From 4572-123 sp964418755 (GTDB taxonomy: Bacteria; Desulfobacterota; Desulfobacteria; Desulfobacterales; 4572-123): a stretch of 36,977 nucleotides of DNA. The stretch spans positions 1 through 36,977 of the forward strand of contig CAYQNS010000017.1 of assembly GCA_964418755.1 (NCBI GenBank), read 5' to 3'. The translations under genes were made by a program, and so were the position numbers. Positions 25,242 to 34,578 of this stretch are shown in pieces; within the stretch, counting starts at the first letter, position 1, and each line of letters opens with the position of its first letter. The notes under the pieces were generated by a model that ran no database searches, was not told where the DNA came from, and was given only the letters and a program-made list of their open reading frames with translations.

Positions 25242-26294
25242 GTGTCGGGTTTTGAATCAATCATAGATCAAAAGCGACCCCTGCAGCTTTTAACTACGCT
25301 TCTTAAAAAAGGCACCATACCGCACGCTCTTCTTTTTACCGGTATTGCCGGGGCAGGCAAACACAGCGCAGCCATCGCTTTTGCCATGGCGTGTAATTGC
25401 CGGGGCAAAGGAGCCGCAAGTCAAGAGCAACGTGTCGGAGATGCCGGTAACCATTCCATTGGGCCTGCGGTATCGGATCCGTGTTGCGTTTGCAGGCCAT
25501 GCCGGAAAATTCTGTCCGGCAATCATCCGGACATTCTGCATATTCAGCCAACCGGCACAATTATCAAAATTGCTCAAATTCGTAGTTTGTGTCATACGCT
25601 TACCATGAAACCCTTTGAAGCACGGTTACGGGTTGTGGTTATTTCCCAGGCCCAGGCCATGAATCCCGAAGCAGCCAATGCGCTTCTAAAGGTTCTGGAA
25701 GAACCGCCTGAGTCAACCATACTGATATTGACCGCCGAGCAGACATCCGATCTTCTCCCGACAATTGTATCACGCTGTCAGCAAATCAGGTTCAACCCGA
25801 TTTCCCGTAAAAGCATTGCCTCCTATCTGATGGAAAATCAGGCAATGCCGGCGGAGCAGGCATCCATTATTGCCGGTATGGCCGGCGGCAGTTTGTCCAG
25901 GGCCCGATCCATGAGCAAAACCGGATGGATAAATCACCGCAACCGGCTCTTATCCGCCAGCGGCCTGGACAACCCCGGTGCACTGCCCGCAAGACCGATT
26001 AATGTCCTGCTGGCTTTTGCCGAAAGTCTGTCCAAACAAAAAGATACCTTGCCGGATGCACTGGAAATTATTAAATCATGGTTGCGGGATCTTGTAGTAT
26101 GTCAATATAATGATAAAAAGATTATCAACACGGATATGATTGCAACGCTGCAAAAAATTTCAGAAAAAATTTCACCGGAATCGCTGCTGTTAAAAATAAA
26201 GGCGATTCAAAAAGCGCAGCGGACTATAGAATCAAATGCAAATCCGCGGCTTAGCATGGAGCTGCTAATGCTTCAGCTTGCTGAAAAATATTAG
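25242..26294 (+). CDS. holB: DNA polymerase III delta' subunit
   Basis: 350 residues, GTG start 3 bp after the HU stop; no own ribosome-binding site, so probably translationally coupled. An AAA+ clamp-loader fold has P-loop-like GIAGAGKHS (34-42; His where Ser/Thr normally coordinates Mg), a zinc module with C51 and C81/C84/C87, the sensor-type segment NALLKVLEEPPEST and SRCQQIRF. It works with delta and gamma/tau to load the sliding clamp. The gap between the first and second zinc cysteines is about 29 residues against 8 in E. coli, indicating an insertion (GKGAASQEQRVGDAGNHSIG). Next to ricT and metG, a common order. Confidence 0.92.
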   Translation: MSGFESIIDQKRPLQLLTTLLKKGTIPHALLFTGIAGAGKHSAAIAFAMACNCRGKGAASQEQRVGDAGNHSIGPAVSDPCCVCRPCRKILSGNHPDILHIQPTGTIIKIAQIRSLCHTLTMKPFEARLRVVVISQAQAMNPEAANALLKVLEEPPESTILILTAEQTSDLLPTIVSRCQQIRFNPISRKSIASYLMENQAMPAEQASIIAGMAGGSLSRARSMSKTGWINHRNRLLSASGLDNPGALPARPINVLLAFAESLSKQKDTLPDALEIIKSWLRDLVVCQYNDKKIINTDMIATLQKISEKISPESLLLKIKAIQKAQRTIESNANPRLSMELLMLQLAEKY

Positions 26295-26303
26295 GAATCC
26301 GTA

Positions 26304-26341
26304 ACATCCTTCATAGTAGGCCAAACTTGTAACCGAAGGAT
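26304..26341 (+). repeat. Short inverted repeat in the holB-ricT spacer
   Basis: Arms ATCCTTC (26306-26312) and GAAGGAT (26335-26341). The left end shares the 11-mer ACATCCTTCAT with the element at 29158, and TGTAACC-x-AAGGAT at the right end is also partly shared, so it may be a decayed copy. Confidence 0.3.
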
Positions 26342-26423
26342 ACCCGAATTTGTATGATTTATTTCATAACGGATATAAAAAAACGTCAATTGGTTTCATA
26401 TAAGGTATTACAAACTTTTGCTG

Positions 26424-27221
26424 ATGAAAAAAAAAGTGGGTATAAGATTTAAATCCGTAGGTAAGGTTTATGACTTTGATGCCGGTGCATTTGTGTTGAA
26501 TTGCGGGGATTGTGTCATTGTAGAAACAGAAAAGGGACTCGGGTTTGGATTTGTCGCCGTCAACCCGAAAATTATTAAAAAAGAAAACACCGGCAAACCC
26601 CTAAAGAAAGTTTTCCGTATCGCCAACGACCAGGATTTTCAACAGAGAGAGAAAAACAAGGACACGGAAAAACAGGCCTTTGCATGCTGCATTAATTACA
26701 TCAAGCAACTGGGGCTGACCATGAACCTATTTTCCATTGAAAGTACGTTTGATGCCAGCCGGCTCACGTTTTTTTTCACTTCCGAAGGCCGGGTAGACTT
26801 CCGCCAATTGGTCAGAATGCTGGTTAAACAGTTTCGTGTAAGGATTGAGATGCGCCAGGTCGGAATCCGCAACCAGGCAAAGATGTGCGGCGGGATCGGG
26901 AGGTGCGGCCGGGAGCTGTGCTGTTCTCTGTTTATGGAAAAATTCGACCCGGTTTCAATCCGTATGGCTAAAAAACAGGGTCTTTCCCTTAACCCGACTA
27001 AAATTTCCGGTCAATGCGGACGGCTCATGTGCTGTCTTACATTTGAGGTTGAAACCTACCGGAATCTGAAAAAGTCTTTTCCTAAAATCGGCAGGATAGT
27101 CCGAACCACCAACGGCGAGGGCAAGGTTATCCGGCATAATGTTATCTGCAGCCGGATATCCCTGCGCCTCAACAACGGCAATGAAATAGAAACCGCACTG
27201 GATACAATCATCAAGGAGTAA
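26424..27221 (+). CDS. ricT: PSP1-domain protein, RicT/YaaT family
   Basis: 265 residues. The N-terminal part (VGIRFKSVGKVYDFDAGAFVLNCGDCVIVETEKGLGFG) and the PSP1 core carry a dense cysteine set (KMCGGIGRCGRELCCSLF, ISGQCGRLMCCLTF), the signature of RicT/YaaT. In Bacillus, RicT with RicA and RicF holds FeS clusters and aids RNase Y-dependent mRNA maturation. Here the partners are not visible. A C-terminal DALD-like ending (EIETALDTIIKE) follows. The ATG at 26424 is preferred over a TTG at 26418. It is 8 bp before metG. Confidence 0.92.
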   Translation: MKKKVGIRFKSVGKVYDFDAGAFVLNCGDCVIVETEKGLGFGFVAVNPKIIKKENTGKPLKKVFRIANDQDFQQREKNKDTEKQAFACCINYIKQLGLTMNLFSIESTFDASRLTFFFTSEGRVDFRQLVRMLVKQFRVRIEMRQVGIRNQAKMCGGIGRCGRELCCSLFMEKFDPVSIRMAKKQGLSLNPTKISGQCGRLMCCLTFEVETYRNLKKSFPKIGRIVRTTNGEGKVIRHNVICSRISLRLNNGNEIETALDTIIKE

Positions 27222-27229
27222 AAATAAAC

Positions 27230-29146
27230 ATGTCGGAACCTTTTTATATAACAACACCGATCTACTATGTTAATGCCAGGCCCCACCTGGGTCATGCCTA
27301 CACAACCATAGCGGCTGATGTCATCTGTCGGTACAACCGCATGCAGGGTCGGGAAACATTTTTTCTAACCGGAACCGACGAACATGGTGATAAAATTGTT
27401 CAGGCCGCCAAGGATGAAAATCTAACACCCAAACAGTATGCCGATAAAATCAGCAATCTTTTCAAAAGCCTGTGGCCGGAGCTGAATATCTCCAACGATT
27501 TTTTTATCCGCACCACGGACCCGTCTCATATCCTGGTTGTAAAACAGATCCTGCAGCGCATTTATGATTCCGGAGATATTTATTTCAGTGAATATGAGGG
27601 GCTGTACTGCTTTGGATGCGAACGTTTTTACACCGAACGGGAGCTTGTTGACGGCAAATGTCCGGATCATCAGACAACACCGGAAATTATCAAAGAATCC
27701 AACTATTTTTTTAAAATGAGCCGCTATCAGGAGTGGCTCATCAACCATATTAAAACCAATCCTGATTTTATCCGCCCCGAGCGGTATAAAAACGAAGTTT
27801 TGTCGTTTTTAAAAGAACCGCTTGAGGATCTGTGTATATCGCGCCCCAAAACCCGTCTGCAATGGGGGATTACCCTGCCCTTTGACAAGGAATACGTCAC
27901 ATATGTCTGGTTTGACGCGTTGCTGAACTATGTCTCGGCCCTGGGCTATCCCGATGGGGCTTCTTTTAAAAAACTCTGGCCGGCAGCCCAGCATATCGTG
28001 GCCAAAGACATCTTAAAACCCCATGGCATCTACTGGCCGATTATGCTTAAGGCAGCCGGGATTGACATTTATCAGCACCTGAATGTCCATGGCTACTGGA
28101 ATGTCGATGAAAGCAAGATGTCCAAAACCGTCGGCAATGTGGTCGAACCGCTGTCGCTGAAGAATGTGTACGGTTTGGATGCTTTTCGTTTTTTCCTGAT
28201 GCGGGACATGGTATTCGGGCTGGACTCCAACTTTTCAGAGGAAGCCCTGGTGCAGCGCATCAACGCGGACCTGGCCAATGACCTGGGTAACCTTTTCTCC
28301 AGGGTTATTACAATGGCGCATAAATACTTTGACGGAGTTGTCCCGCAGGTTGATCCGGCCATTGAACAGCAGCTTGAACTCGGACTGGCCTCCCAGTCTG
28401 CCGTTGCACTGCTGGAATTTGAAAAGGCCATGGACAAATTTGCTTTTCACAAGGGACTGATCGCCATATGGGAATTTATAAGCCGGATGAACAAATACAT
28501 TGATGTCACCACGCCCTGGGTTCTGGCAAAAAACAACTCAAGTCGAAAGCAGCTCGAAGTCGTTATTTATAACCTGCTTGAAGGACTGAGAATTATTTCC
28601 GGCCTGATCTATCCCGTCATGCCCGATACTGCCGCAAAAATGCAGAAACACCTGGGACTGGAGCAGGACAGCGCGTTTTACCGCATTGATCTGCTTAAAA
28701 CATGGAATATCATGAAACCAGGCACCCGGCTGCCAAAATCCATTACCCTGTTCCCTAGAATCGATGTGAAAAAGAAAAAAGAACACCCGTCGGAAGAAAC
28801 AATGCCGATTCTACCGGAAATTAAACCTGAAATAAGCATTGATAAACTGGCGGCCATTGATTTGCGGGTCGGAACCATCGTCCATGCCGAGGCGATCCCA
28901 CGGGCCAAAAAGGTGCTCAGACTGGAAGTGGATATCGGGGAGAACCGGACTATTGTTGCCGGTATTGCCGCCAGTTACGGCCCGGATGAACTCCTGGGCA
29001 AACAGGTCATCGTGGTGGCCAACCTGAAGCCTGCCAAATTGATGGGCATCCTGTCCAACGGCATGCTGCTGGCGGCCGTGGACGGTAAAAAATGCGCCGT
29101 TGCCACCCTTGACGGGAAGGTTCCGCCGGGAACGCCCGTAAAATAA
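27230..29146 (+). CDS. metG: Methionyl-tRNA synthetase with C-terminal tRNA-binding domain
   Basis: 638 residues. The class I catalytic core has HLGH (19-22), zinc knuckle C127-x2-C130 and C144-x2-H147, and KMSKT (296-300). An anticodon-binding helical bundle follows and a C-terminal EMAPII/Trbp111-type OB domain from about 533 (DLRVGTIVHAEAIPRAKKVLRLEVD). It charges initiator and elongator tRNA-Met. AAGGAG precedes the ATG. It closes the holB-ricT-metG series. A KKKK-E-rich linker separates the catalytic part from the OB domain. Confidence 0.97.
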   Translation: MSEPFYITTPIYYVNARPHLGHAYTTIAADVICRYNRMQGRETFFLTGTDEHGDKIVQAAKDENLTPKQYADKISNLFKSLWPELNISNDFFIRTTDPSHILVVKQILQRIYDSGDIYFSEYEGLYCFGCERFYTERELVDGKCPDHQTTPEIIKESNYFFKMSRYQEWLINHIKTNPDFIRPERYKNEVLSFLKEPLEDLCISRPKTRLQWGITLPFDKEYVTYVWFDALLNYVSALGYPDGASFKKLWPAAQHIVAKDILKPHGIYWPIMLKAAGIDIYQHLNVHGYWNVDESKMSKTVGNVVEPLSLKNVYGLDAFRFFLMRDMVFGLDSNFSEEALVQRINADLANDLGNLFSRVITMAHKYFDGVVPQVDPAIEQQLELGLASQSAVALLEFEKAMDKFAFHKGLIAIWEFISRMNKYIDVTTPWVLAKNNSSRKQLEVVIYNLLEGLRIISGLIYPVMPDTAAKMQKHLGLEQDSAFYRIDLLKTWNIMKPGTRLPKSITLFPRIDVKKKKEHPSEETMPILPEIKPEISIDKLAAIDLRVGTIVHAEAIPRAKKVLRLEVDIGENRTIVAGIAASYGPDELLGKQVIVVANLKPAKLMGILSNGMLLAAVDGKKCAVATLDGKVPPGTPVK

Positions 29147-29157
29147 TATAAAACAGA

Positions 29158-29278
29158 GACATCCTTCATCAAAGTTAGAAAATAGGTTACACTTTGTGGA
29201 TTCCGTGTTTCCGCATCCTGAGTGGGCAAAAAACACATGCTTTTTACAAAAAGTGTAACCCGGCAAATAAAGGATGTC
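29158..29278. repeat. 121-bp nested inverted repeat, MITE-like or leader hairpin
   Basis: Outer arms GACATCCTT (29158-29166) and AAGGATGTC (29270-29278) are exact complements. Inner arms GGTTACACTTT (29185-29195) and AAAGTGTAACC (29250-29260) are also exact, with GTGTTT/AAACAC inside. Arms are spaced unequally (18 versus 9 nt), as in transposon-end derivatives. No transposase and no clear target-site duplication. Confidence 0.6.
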
Positions 29279-29315
29279 AAAATACATTCGTGTTTACAGT
29301 TAATTGAATTACAGT

Positions 29316-30743
29316 ATGTTCCATCGACGACCCACATCATATAGGAAACCGTTCCGGGCAAACTGGCGGGTTTACCAAGACAGTTTGCTCCAAACCGGAA
29401 ATAAAAAACGGCTGATTTTAAAACGGATCAGACACGCAATAATTCTGCCGCTTCTGGCTGTCCTGCTGTATTTTGGAATTGCCGCGCTGGGTAACTCGGC
29501 CGGCGGACGGCACCGTCCTGAAAATCAACAATCAACCGGCCCGCTCCAGACTTTCCACATGTGGAAGGATTCGGATTCAATCAGCAAGGCCGACATTCGA
29601 GCCGGTATCGACAGTGATCAGATGTTAAACCTGACAACCCGAACTCTGAATTTTGACCATGCCGGTGGAAAATTTAACGCCGCAACCAGCATTGATATCG
29701 ATCTCCAGGAGTATATGCTCAGCCGGATGGACTGGCGCTCGCCCCGTTACATTCCCCGTTATCTGGGTATCATTGTGATGGACCCGGCAACCGGAAGGGT
29801 CCTGTCCATGGCCGGCTTTGACAGAGACAACAAAACCGGCAACCCGTGCATAATGGGTAAATTCCCGGCTGCCAGCATTTTTAAAATTGTTACGGCGGCA
29901 GCGGCGGTGGAAACCTGTGATTTAAAACCGGAATCCAGGCTGACCTTTAACGGAGGCAAATATACTCTGTACAAATCCCAGATAAAGGAAAAAACCAATA
30001 AATATACGAACCGAATTTTATTCAAAGATTCCTTTGCCCAGTCGGTCAATCCGGTATTCGGCAAACTCGGCGCATTGAGTATCGGTAAAAACACACTGGA
30101 AAAATATGCTCTGGCTTTCGGATTTAACCGGGAAATCGGGTTTGAAATTCCAGTGGCGCCCAGCCGGGTTCACCTGGCGGACGATCCATACCAATGGGCT
30201 GAAATTGCCTGTGGCTTTAACCGGGACACCACTCTTTCGCCGCTGCATGGCGCCATGCTGGTGAGCGCTGTTGTCAACCACGGCATCCTCATCGAACCCT
30301 CCATTGTCGACCGGGTTTTTGATGATCAGGGAAAGACTGTTTATGTGAATCATCCCGTCATTATCCATCAGGCTATTAAGCCCCGGACATCCGCTCTTAT
30401 CATGGAGATGATGCAAACAACTGTAAAATCAGGTACCTGTCGCAAGGCGTTCAGGGGTCTAAAGAGGGACTCGGTCCTCGCGCGACTCACCATCGGCGGT
30501 AAAACCGGCAGTATTTACAACCGGCAGCGGGATGCCCGGTTTGACTGGTTTGTCGGATTTGCCGCAGACAAGCAAACTACCGCCAAAATTGCTGTTGCCG
30601 TAGTTGTCGGACATGGTGAATATATCGGCGTGCGGGCCAGTCAATACGCCCGACTGGCCATGAAGGAGTATTTTGGCAGTTATTTTTCAAAATCAAAAAA
30701 CACGGTTAATGCACATGCCCAGCCGGTAAAGGCAAAAGGATAG
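29316..30743 (+). CDS. Monofunctional penicillin-binding transpeptidase
   Basis: 475 residues (a TTG at 29304 would add four). There is a cytoplasmic basic N-terminus of ~38 residues, one membrane anchor at about 40-58, and a periplasmic remainder. All three penicilloyl-serine transferase motifs are present: S187-x-x-K190 (ASIFK), S243-V-N245 and K396-T-G-S. It cross-links peptidoglycan or acts in cell-wall assembly. It is shorter than FtsI/PBP2 (about 580-630) and lacks a clear N-terminal dimerisation domain. No ribosome-binding site is visible. It lies 80 bp before the giant GlmS-like gene, so the pair may be functionally linked. Confidence 0.87.
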   Translation: MFHRRPTSYRKPFRANWRVYQDSLLQTGNKKRLILKRIRHAIILPLLAVLLYFGIAALGNSAGGRHRPENQQSTGPLQTFHMWKDSDSISKADIRAGIDSDQMLNLTTRTLNFDHAGGKFNAATSIDIDLQEYMLSRMDWRSPRYIPRYLGIIVMDPATGRVLSMAGFDRDNKTGNPCIMGKFPAASIFKIVTAAAAVETCDLKPESRLTFNGGKYTLYKSQIKEKTNKYTNRILFKDSFAQSVNPVFGKLGALSIGKNTLEKYALAFGFNREIGFEIPVAPSRVHLADDPYQWAEIACGFNRDTTLSPLHGAMLVSAVVNHGILIEPSIVDRVFDDQGKTVYVNHPVIIHQAIKPRTSALIMEMMQTTVKSGTCRKAFRGLKRDSVLARLTIGGKTGSIYNRQRDARFDWFVGFAADKQTTAKIAVAVVVGHGEYIGVRASQYARLAMKEYFGSYFSKSKNTVNAHAQPVKAKG

Positions 30744-30822
30744 AACTAAAATAGGATGCTTGGCTGTTAGGCGAAAGGCATTTTCTATTTTATTAGGTCC
30801 GCACTTTTTTAAAGGAATATAT

Positions 30823-33800
30823 ATGAACTATATTAGATATACGGCTGTTTTTTTGAAACGATTGGCTGCCGGGTTGCGATCTTATCTTCCCATCGGTGTC
30901 TGTTTCGGCAGGGACATTGCCGATGCGCCCGAAGGATTGATTGTATTTTTCCCATACCGCAGCACCACCTTTTACTGCGGACTGGCCGGAATCATATCCT
31001 TCAAACGAAAAGACAGGACTCCTTCGGCCATTGATATGGATGCAATGCAGGACATGACCGCCACCATCGAACGTCAGGGCCTGGAAAACTTTGCATCCGA
31101 ATCCGGCGACTTTGATGCGTACTATCTCGGGGGCGAAATTCTTGTTGCTGATTTTGCCGCAATGGTGCAGACCCTGAAAGAGGATATTCACTTTTTAAAA
31201 ATCTATTTCGATGATTCCCTCCAGTCGAAGTTAAACAGCATTGCCGAACGGCTGACCTCGGTCATAGATTCGGAATCCCGGCAGATGAATGCGGTTTCGG
31301 GCCAGACAGGCACCGCTCGGTTTGCCGCCATATCCCGGCAGATGGAAATCCTCAAAGACATCACATGGTGCCTTCGGTCCGAACTGCTGGATAATATTAA
31401 AAAAGTGCGCGATCTGACAGCAGAAGCCGCCGACGGTCCATCCATGGAAGCCGTTGCAATATTAAAAAAAATAAATGCCGTCCTCAACAGCATCGATCGC
31501 CTTGAAGTAAGAGGCCGGGATTCGGCCGGATTCTCTCTTTTGTTTGTTCTGGACCCAGGTGAGTTCGATCTTTTTCAGGCGGCCCTGACGAAAAAAAAGC
31601 TGGTTGACATGCTTGCACAACGTTCCGAAAAATCCGTTCTGGTCAACAACAGCATCCGTATTCATGAAAGAACCGGCAAAACCGTATCCATGGCATTTGT
31701 ATACAAGGTTGCCGCCGAAATCGGCGGCCTGGGTGACAATATTATCCACCTGCGCCGGCAGATCCGCACCGATCCGATTCTCCAGACGCTGTTGGGATTT
31801 ACCCACCGGTATCATACCGTCTCGTCCCATACCCGCTGGGCGTCCGTAGGTGCCATTACTGAACCCAACTGCCACCCGGTCGATAATATCACCACAAATA
31901 GCCCGACCTGCTCAGACGGGATTATCCACGCCTGCCTTAACGGTGATATTGACAACTTTCTTGATCTTAAACTGGAATATGAAAAAAACGGCGGCGTTAT
32001 TGATACGGAAATCACCACAGACACCAAGATTATCCCGCTGCAGATCGAAAAATACATCAAGACGGGCAACTCCGTGGAGGAGGCCTTCCGGCTGGCGGTC
32101 AATGATTTCAAGGGATCCCATGCCATATCAATGCATACGGATCTTGCACCCGGTAAATTTTTCCTGGCCCAGCGGGGCAGCGGCCAGGCAATTTTCGTGG
32201 GGCTGGCCGCAGATCATTACATGCCTGCTTCGGAAGTATATGGCTTTATTGAAGAAACATCCTCCTACCTAAAGATGGACGGTGAAAAAATCGTTACCGG
32301 CAACAACGGCCCGACCCAGGGGCAGATTTTTATTCTGGATCAGGATTCAACCGGAGGGGGCAGTGCCATCAGGGCCATGTTCTATGACGGAACATGGATC
32401 ACACTCGACGATGAAGATATCAAGCACACTGATATCACCTCGCGGGATATCGATCGCAGGAACTTTCCCCACTATTTTTTAAAGGAGATATCAGAATCAC
32501 CGCGATGCGTTGAGCAGACGCTGGAAAATCGCTGGAAAATCAGCAAGTCTGAAACTGACAGATATCTGATTGCACTTGATGAAACGGTTATTCCGCCGAC
32601 GCTGGCAGACGCGTTGACCCAAAACCGGATCAAACGTGTTTTTTTTATCGGACAGGGTACCGCCGGCGTAGCAGCCCAGGTGTGTGCCGATATTCTCAGC
32701 CATTATCTGGCGGATCCCTCCCTCCAGGTCATGGCTTTCAAAGCATCCGAACTCAGCGGCTTTAAACTGGGAAACGATTCTAAATCGGGCATGGACGATT
32801 CTCTTGTGATTGCTATCAGCCAGTCCGGCACCACCACCGACACCAACCGTGCCGTTGACATGGTACGCGAAAGGGGGGGCCATACCCTGGCCATTGTCAA
32901 CCGCAGAGACAGCGACGTCACATTCAAGGTTGACGGCGTGCTGTATACCAGCAGCGGCCGTGATATCGAAATGTCGGTGGCCTCGACCAAAGCCTTTTAT
33001 TCCCAGATTATCGCAGGTGCCCTCCTGAGCCTGTATATTGCCGACATCAAGGGCTGCAGAAGTGGAGATTTTATATCCGAAGAGATTGAAAAACTTATCG
33101 CAGTCCCTTCCCAGATGCGTCAGGTTCTTGACCTGAAGGACAAAATCAAAGCTTCGGCCGACCGCCATGCCGCCGATAAAACATACTGGGCCGCCGTGGG
33201 CAGCGGACCCAACAAAGCTTCGGCCGATGAAATCCGGATCAAGCTCAGCGAATTGTGCTACAAGACGATTTCATCGGACTTCGTCGAAGACAAAAAGCAT
33301 ATCGATCTGTCGTCCGAACCTCTGATCATTGTATGTGCCGCCGGTGCCGGCGATACCGTTGTCAGTGATATTGTCAAGGACACGGCCATTTTCCAGGCCC
33401 ACAAGGCAACGCCCATCGTCATCGCCGATAAAGGGGAGACCCGGTTTACGCCCTATGCCGCCGATCTATTTTTTGTTCCACGGATCAGCCAGCATCTGGC
33501 GCCGATTCTCAACACCCTGGCCGGCCACATCTGGGGATATTATGCGGCCCTGGCCATTAACGACAACTCGCGTTTTCTGCACCAGTTCCGGGATGAAATT
33601 CAAAAAAGCCTGGACGACTATGCCACACAGGGGCTGAATGTCTACGAAGTTGTTCTGGAAAAATCATTCCGGGAAAAATTTGTCCGATTCTACAAAGCGT
33701 TCAGGTTAAAAATCGCCCAAAAACTTTTCCCCACCGCCATAGCGCCCACATCCGATCTTATTTTGCTGCTCAAATATCTTGCAGGACGGTTGCCCGTGGC

Positions 33801-34578
33801 GGATTTCGAGCTTGATTTCGACAAAAAGGGCACGGCCCTGAATATGATCGATACGCTGTTTGAATGTCTGGGCAAAGCTATCAATAGAACGGCCCGGCCC
33901 ATCGACGCCATCAAGCACCAGGCCAAGACCGTTACGGTGGGTACCAGCCGAATCAGCGCCGCCATCGACGGGATACTGTTTGACGCCCTGAACGCCCACG
34001 ACCTGACCGTCTCCCAAATCGTCAATCGAAACGTGATTGTACTAAAAAACCTCCAGGCCGTAGTGGAGAGTATTCCAGGGGCCATCCTGTATAAAATCGG
34101 AGGCCTGAATTCGCTGGGCGAACTCACCGACGACACTACCGTCGAGGTGAAAACAAAAGAGGGCGTATTAAAACCGATCCCCTCGCGGGTGGAATCGGAC
34201 ACCCGCCTCAAGGGAACCAAAAGAATCATCGTTAAATACGGCAACGTTTATATCGGCAAGGGTCGCAAGGATGACCGCAGCATAATCGTTATCCCGGTGA
34301 TGTCCGCAATGCGCGAGACCGCAAATATGATTGAATACCTGCTGCTGCTGAATATTTTGTTTAAGGAGAACATTTCGCCGCCGGCCAGAATCAAAGCCCT
34401 GGGCGGTAAATATGACCATATTAAAAATCTGGTACAGGAAAACTCTGTCGCCTGGGAAGACAGCCTGCTGGAACCTATCGCTACAGACGAACTTTTTGGC
34501 AAGTCCGCTGAGAAAATAGCAGAGACAATCGTATCAGGTTATGCCCCTGGGCAGATATCAACTAAGATGAGCGATTAG
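30823..34578 (+). CDS. Giant GlmS-like amidotransferase/SIS-domain protein
   Basis: 1251 residues; AAAGGA precedes the ATG. A class II amidotransferase-like half has C52-G (YCGLAGI), RGRDSAG (230-236), HTRWASVG (336-343), NGDIDNF (373-379), the DTE segment (394-396) and HYFLKEISE (550-558). SIS1 spans about 605-740 (IGQGTAG, AISQSGTTTDT, EMSVASTKAF) and SIS2 about 788-915. A ~310-residue C-terminal region without GlmS counterpart follows. GlmS (about 610 residues) makes glucosamine-6-phosphate from fructose-6-phosphate and glutamine. Differences are an internal Cys, a ~170-residue insert before RGRDSAG, and replacement of the GlmS C-terminal DQPRNLAKSVTVE. Neighbour of a cell-wall transpeptidase; substrate unknown. 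Confidence 0.87.
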   Translation: MNYIRYTAVFLKRLAAGLRSYLPIGVCFGRDIADAPEGLIVFFPYRSTTFYCGLAGIISFKRKDRTPSAIDMDAMQDMTATIERQGLENFASESGDFDAYYLGGEILVADFAAMVQTLKEDIHFLKIYFDDSLQSKLNSIAERLTSVIDSESRQMNAVSGQTGTARFAAISRQMEILKDITWCLRSELLDNIKKVRDLTAEAADGPSMEAVAILKKINAVLNSIDRLEVRGRDSAGFSLLFVLDPGEFDLFQAALTKKKLVDMLAQRSEKSVLVNNSIRIHERTGKTVSMAFVYKVAAEIGGLGDNIIHLRRQIRTDPILQTLLGFTHRYHTVSSHTRWASVGAITEPNCHPVDNITTNSPTCSDGIIHACLNGDIDNFLDLKLEYEKNGGVIDTEITTDTKIIPLQIEKYIKTGNSVEEAFRLAVNDFKGSHAISMHTDLAPGKFFLAQRGSGQAIFVGLAADHYMPASEVYGFIEETSSYLKMDGEKIVTGNNGPTQGQIFILDQDSTGGGSAIRAMFYDGTWITLDDEDIKHTDITSRDIDRRNFPHYFLKEISESPRCVEQTLENRWKISKSETDRYLIALDETVIPPTLADALTQNRIKRVFFIGQGTAGVAAQVCADILSHYLADPSLQVMAFKASELSGFKLGNDSKSGMDDSLVIAISQSGTTTDTNRAVDMVRERGGHTLAIVNRRDSDVTFKVDGVLYTSSGRDIEMSVASTKAFYSQIIAGALLSLYIADIKGCRSGDFISEEIEKLIAVPSQMRQVLDLKDKIKASADRHAADKTYWAAVGSGPNKASADEIRIKLSELCYKTISSDFVEDKKHIDLSSEPLIIVCAAGAGDTVVSDIVKDTAIFQAHKATPIVIADKGETRFTPYAADLFFVPRISQHLAPILNTLAGHIWGYYAALAINDNSRFLHQFRDEIQKSLDDYATQGLNVYEVVLEKSFREKFVRFYKAFRLKIAQKLFPTAIAPTSDLILLLKYLAGRLPVADFELDFDKKGTALNMIDTLFECLGKAINRTARPIDAIKHQAKTVTVGTSRISAAIDGILFDALNAHDLTVSQIVNRNVIVLKNLQAVVESIPGAILYKIGGLNSLGELTDDTTVEVKTKEGVLKPIPSRVESDTRLKGTKRIIVKYGNVYIGKGRKDDRSIIVIPVMSAMRETANMIEYLLLLNILFKENISPPARIKALGGKYDHIKNLVQENSVAWEDSLLEPIATDELFGKSAEKIAETIVSGYAPGQISTKMSD

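Noticed and set aside
32497..33168. 223-codon minus-strand frame inside the GlmS-like gene
   Set aside because: Antisense to the conserved SIS1 domain; composition not protein-like.
33690..34244. 184-codon minus-strand frame in the C-terminal part of the GlmS-like gene
   Set aside because: No start signal or known motifs; the plus frame is continuous with the SIS domains.
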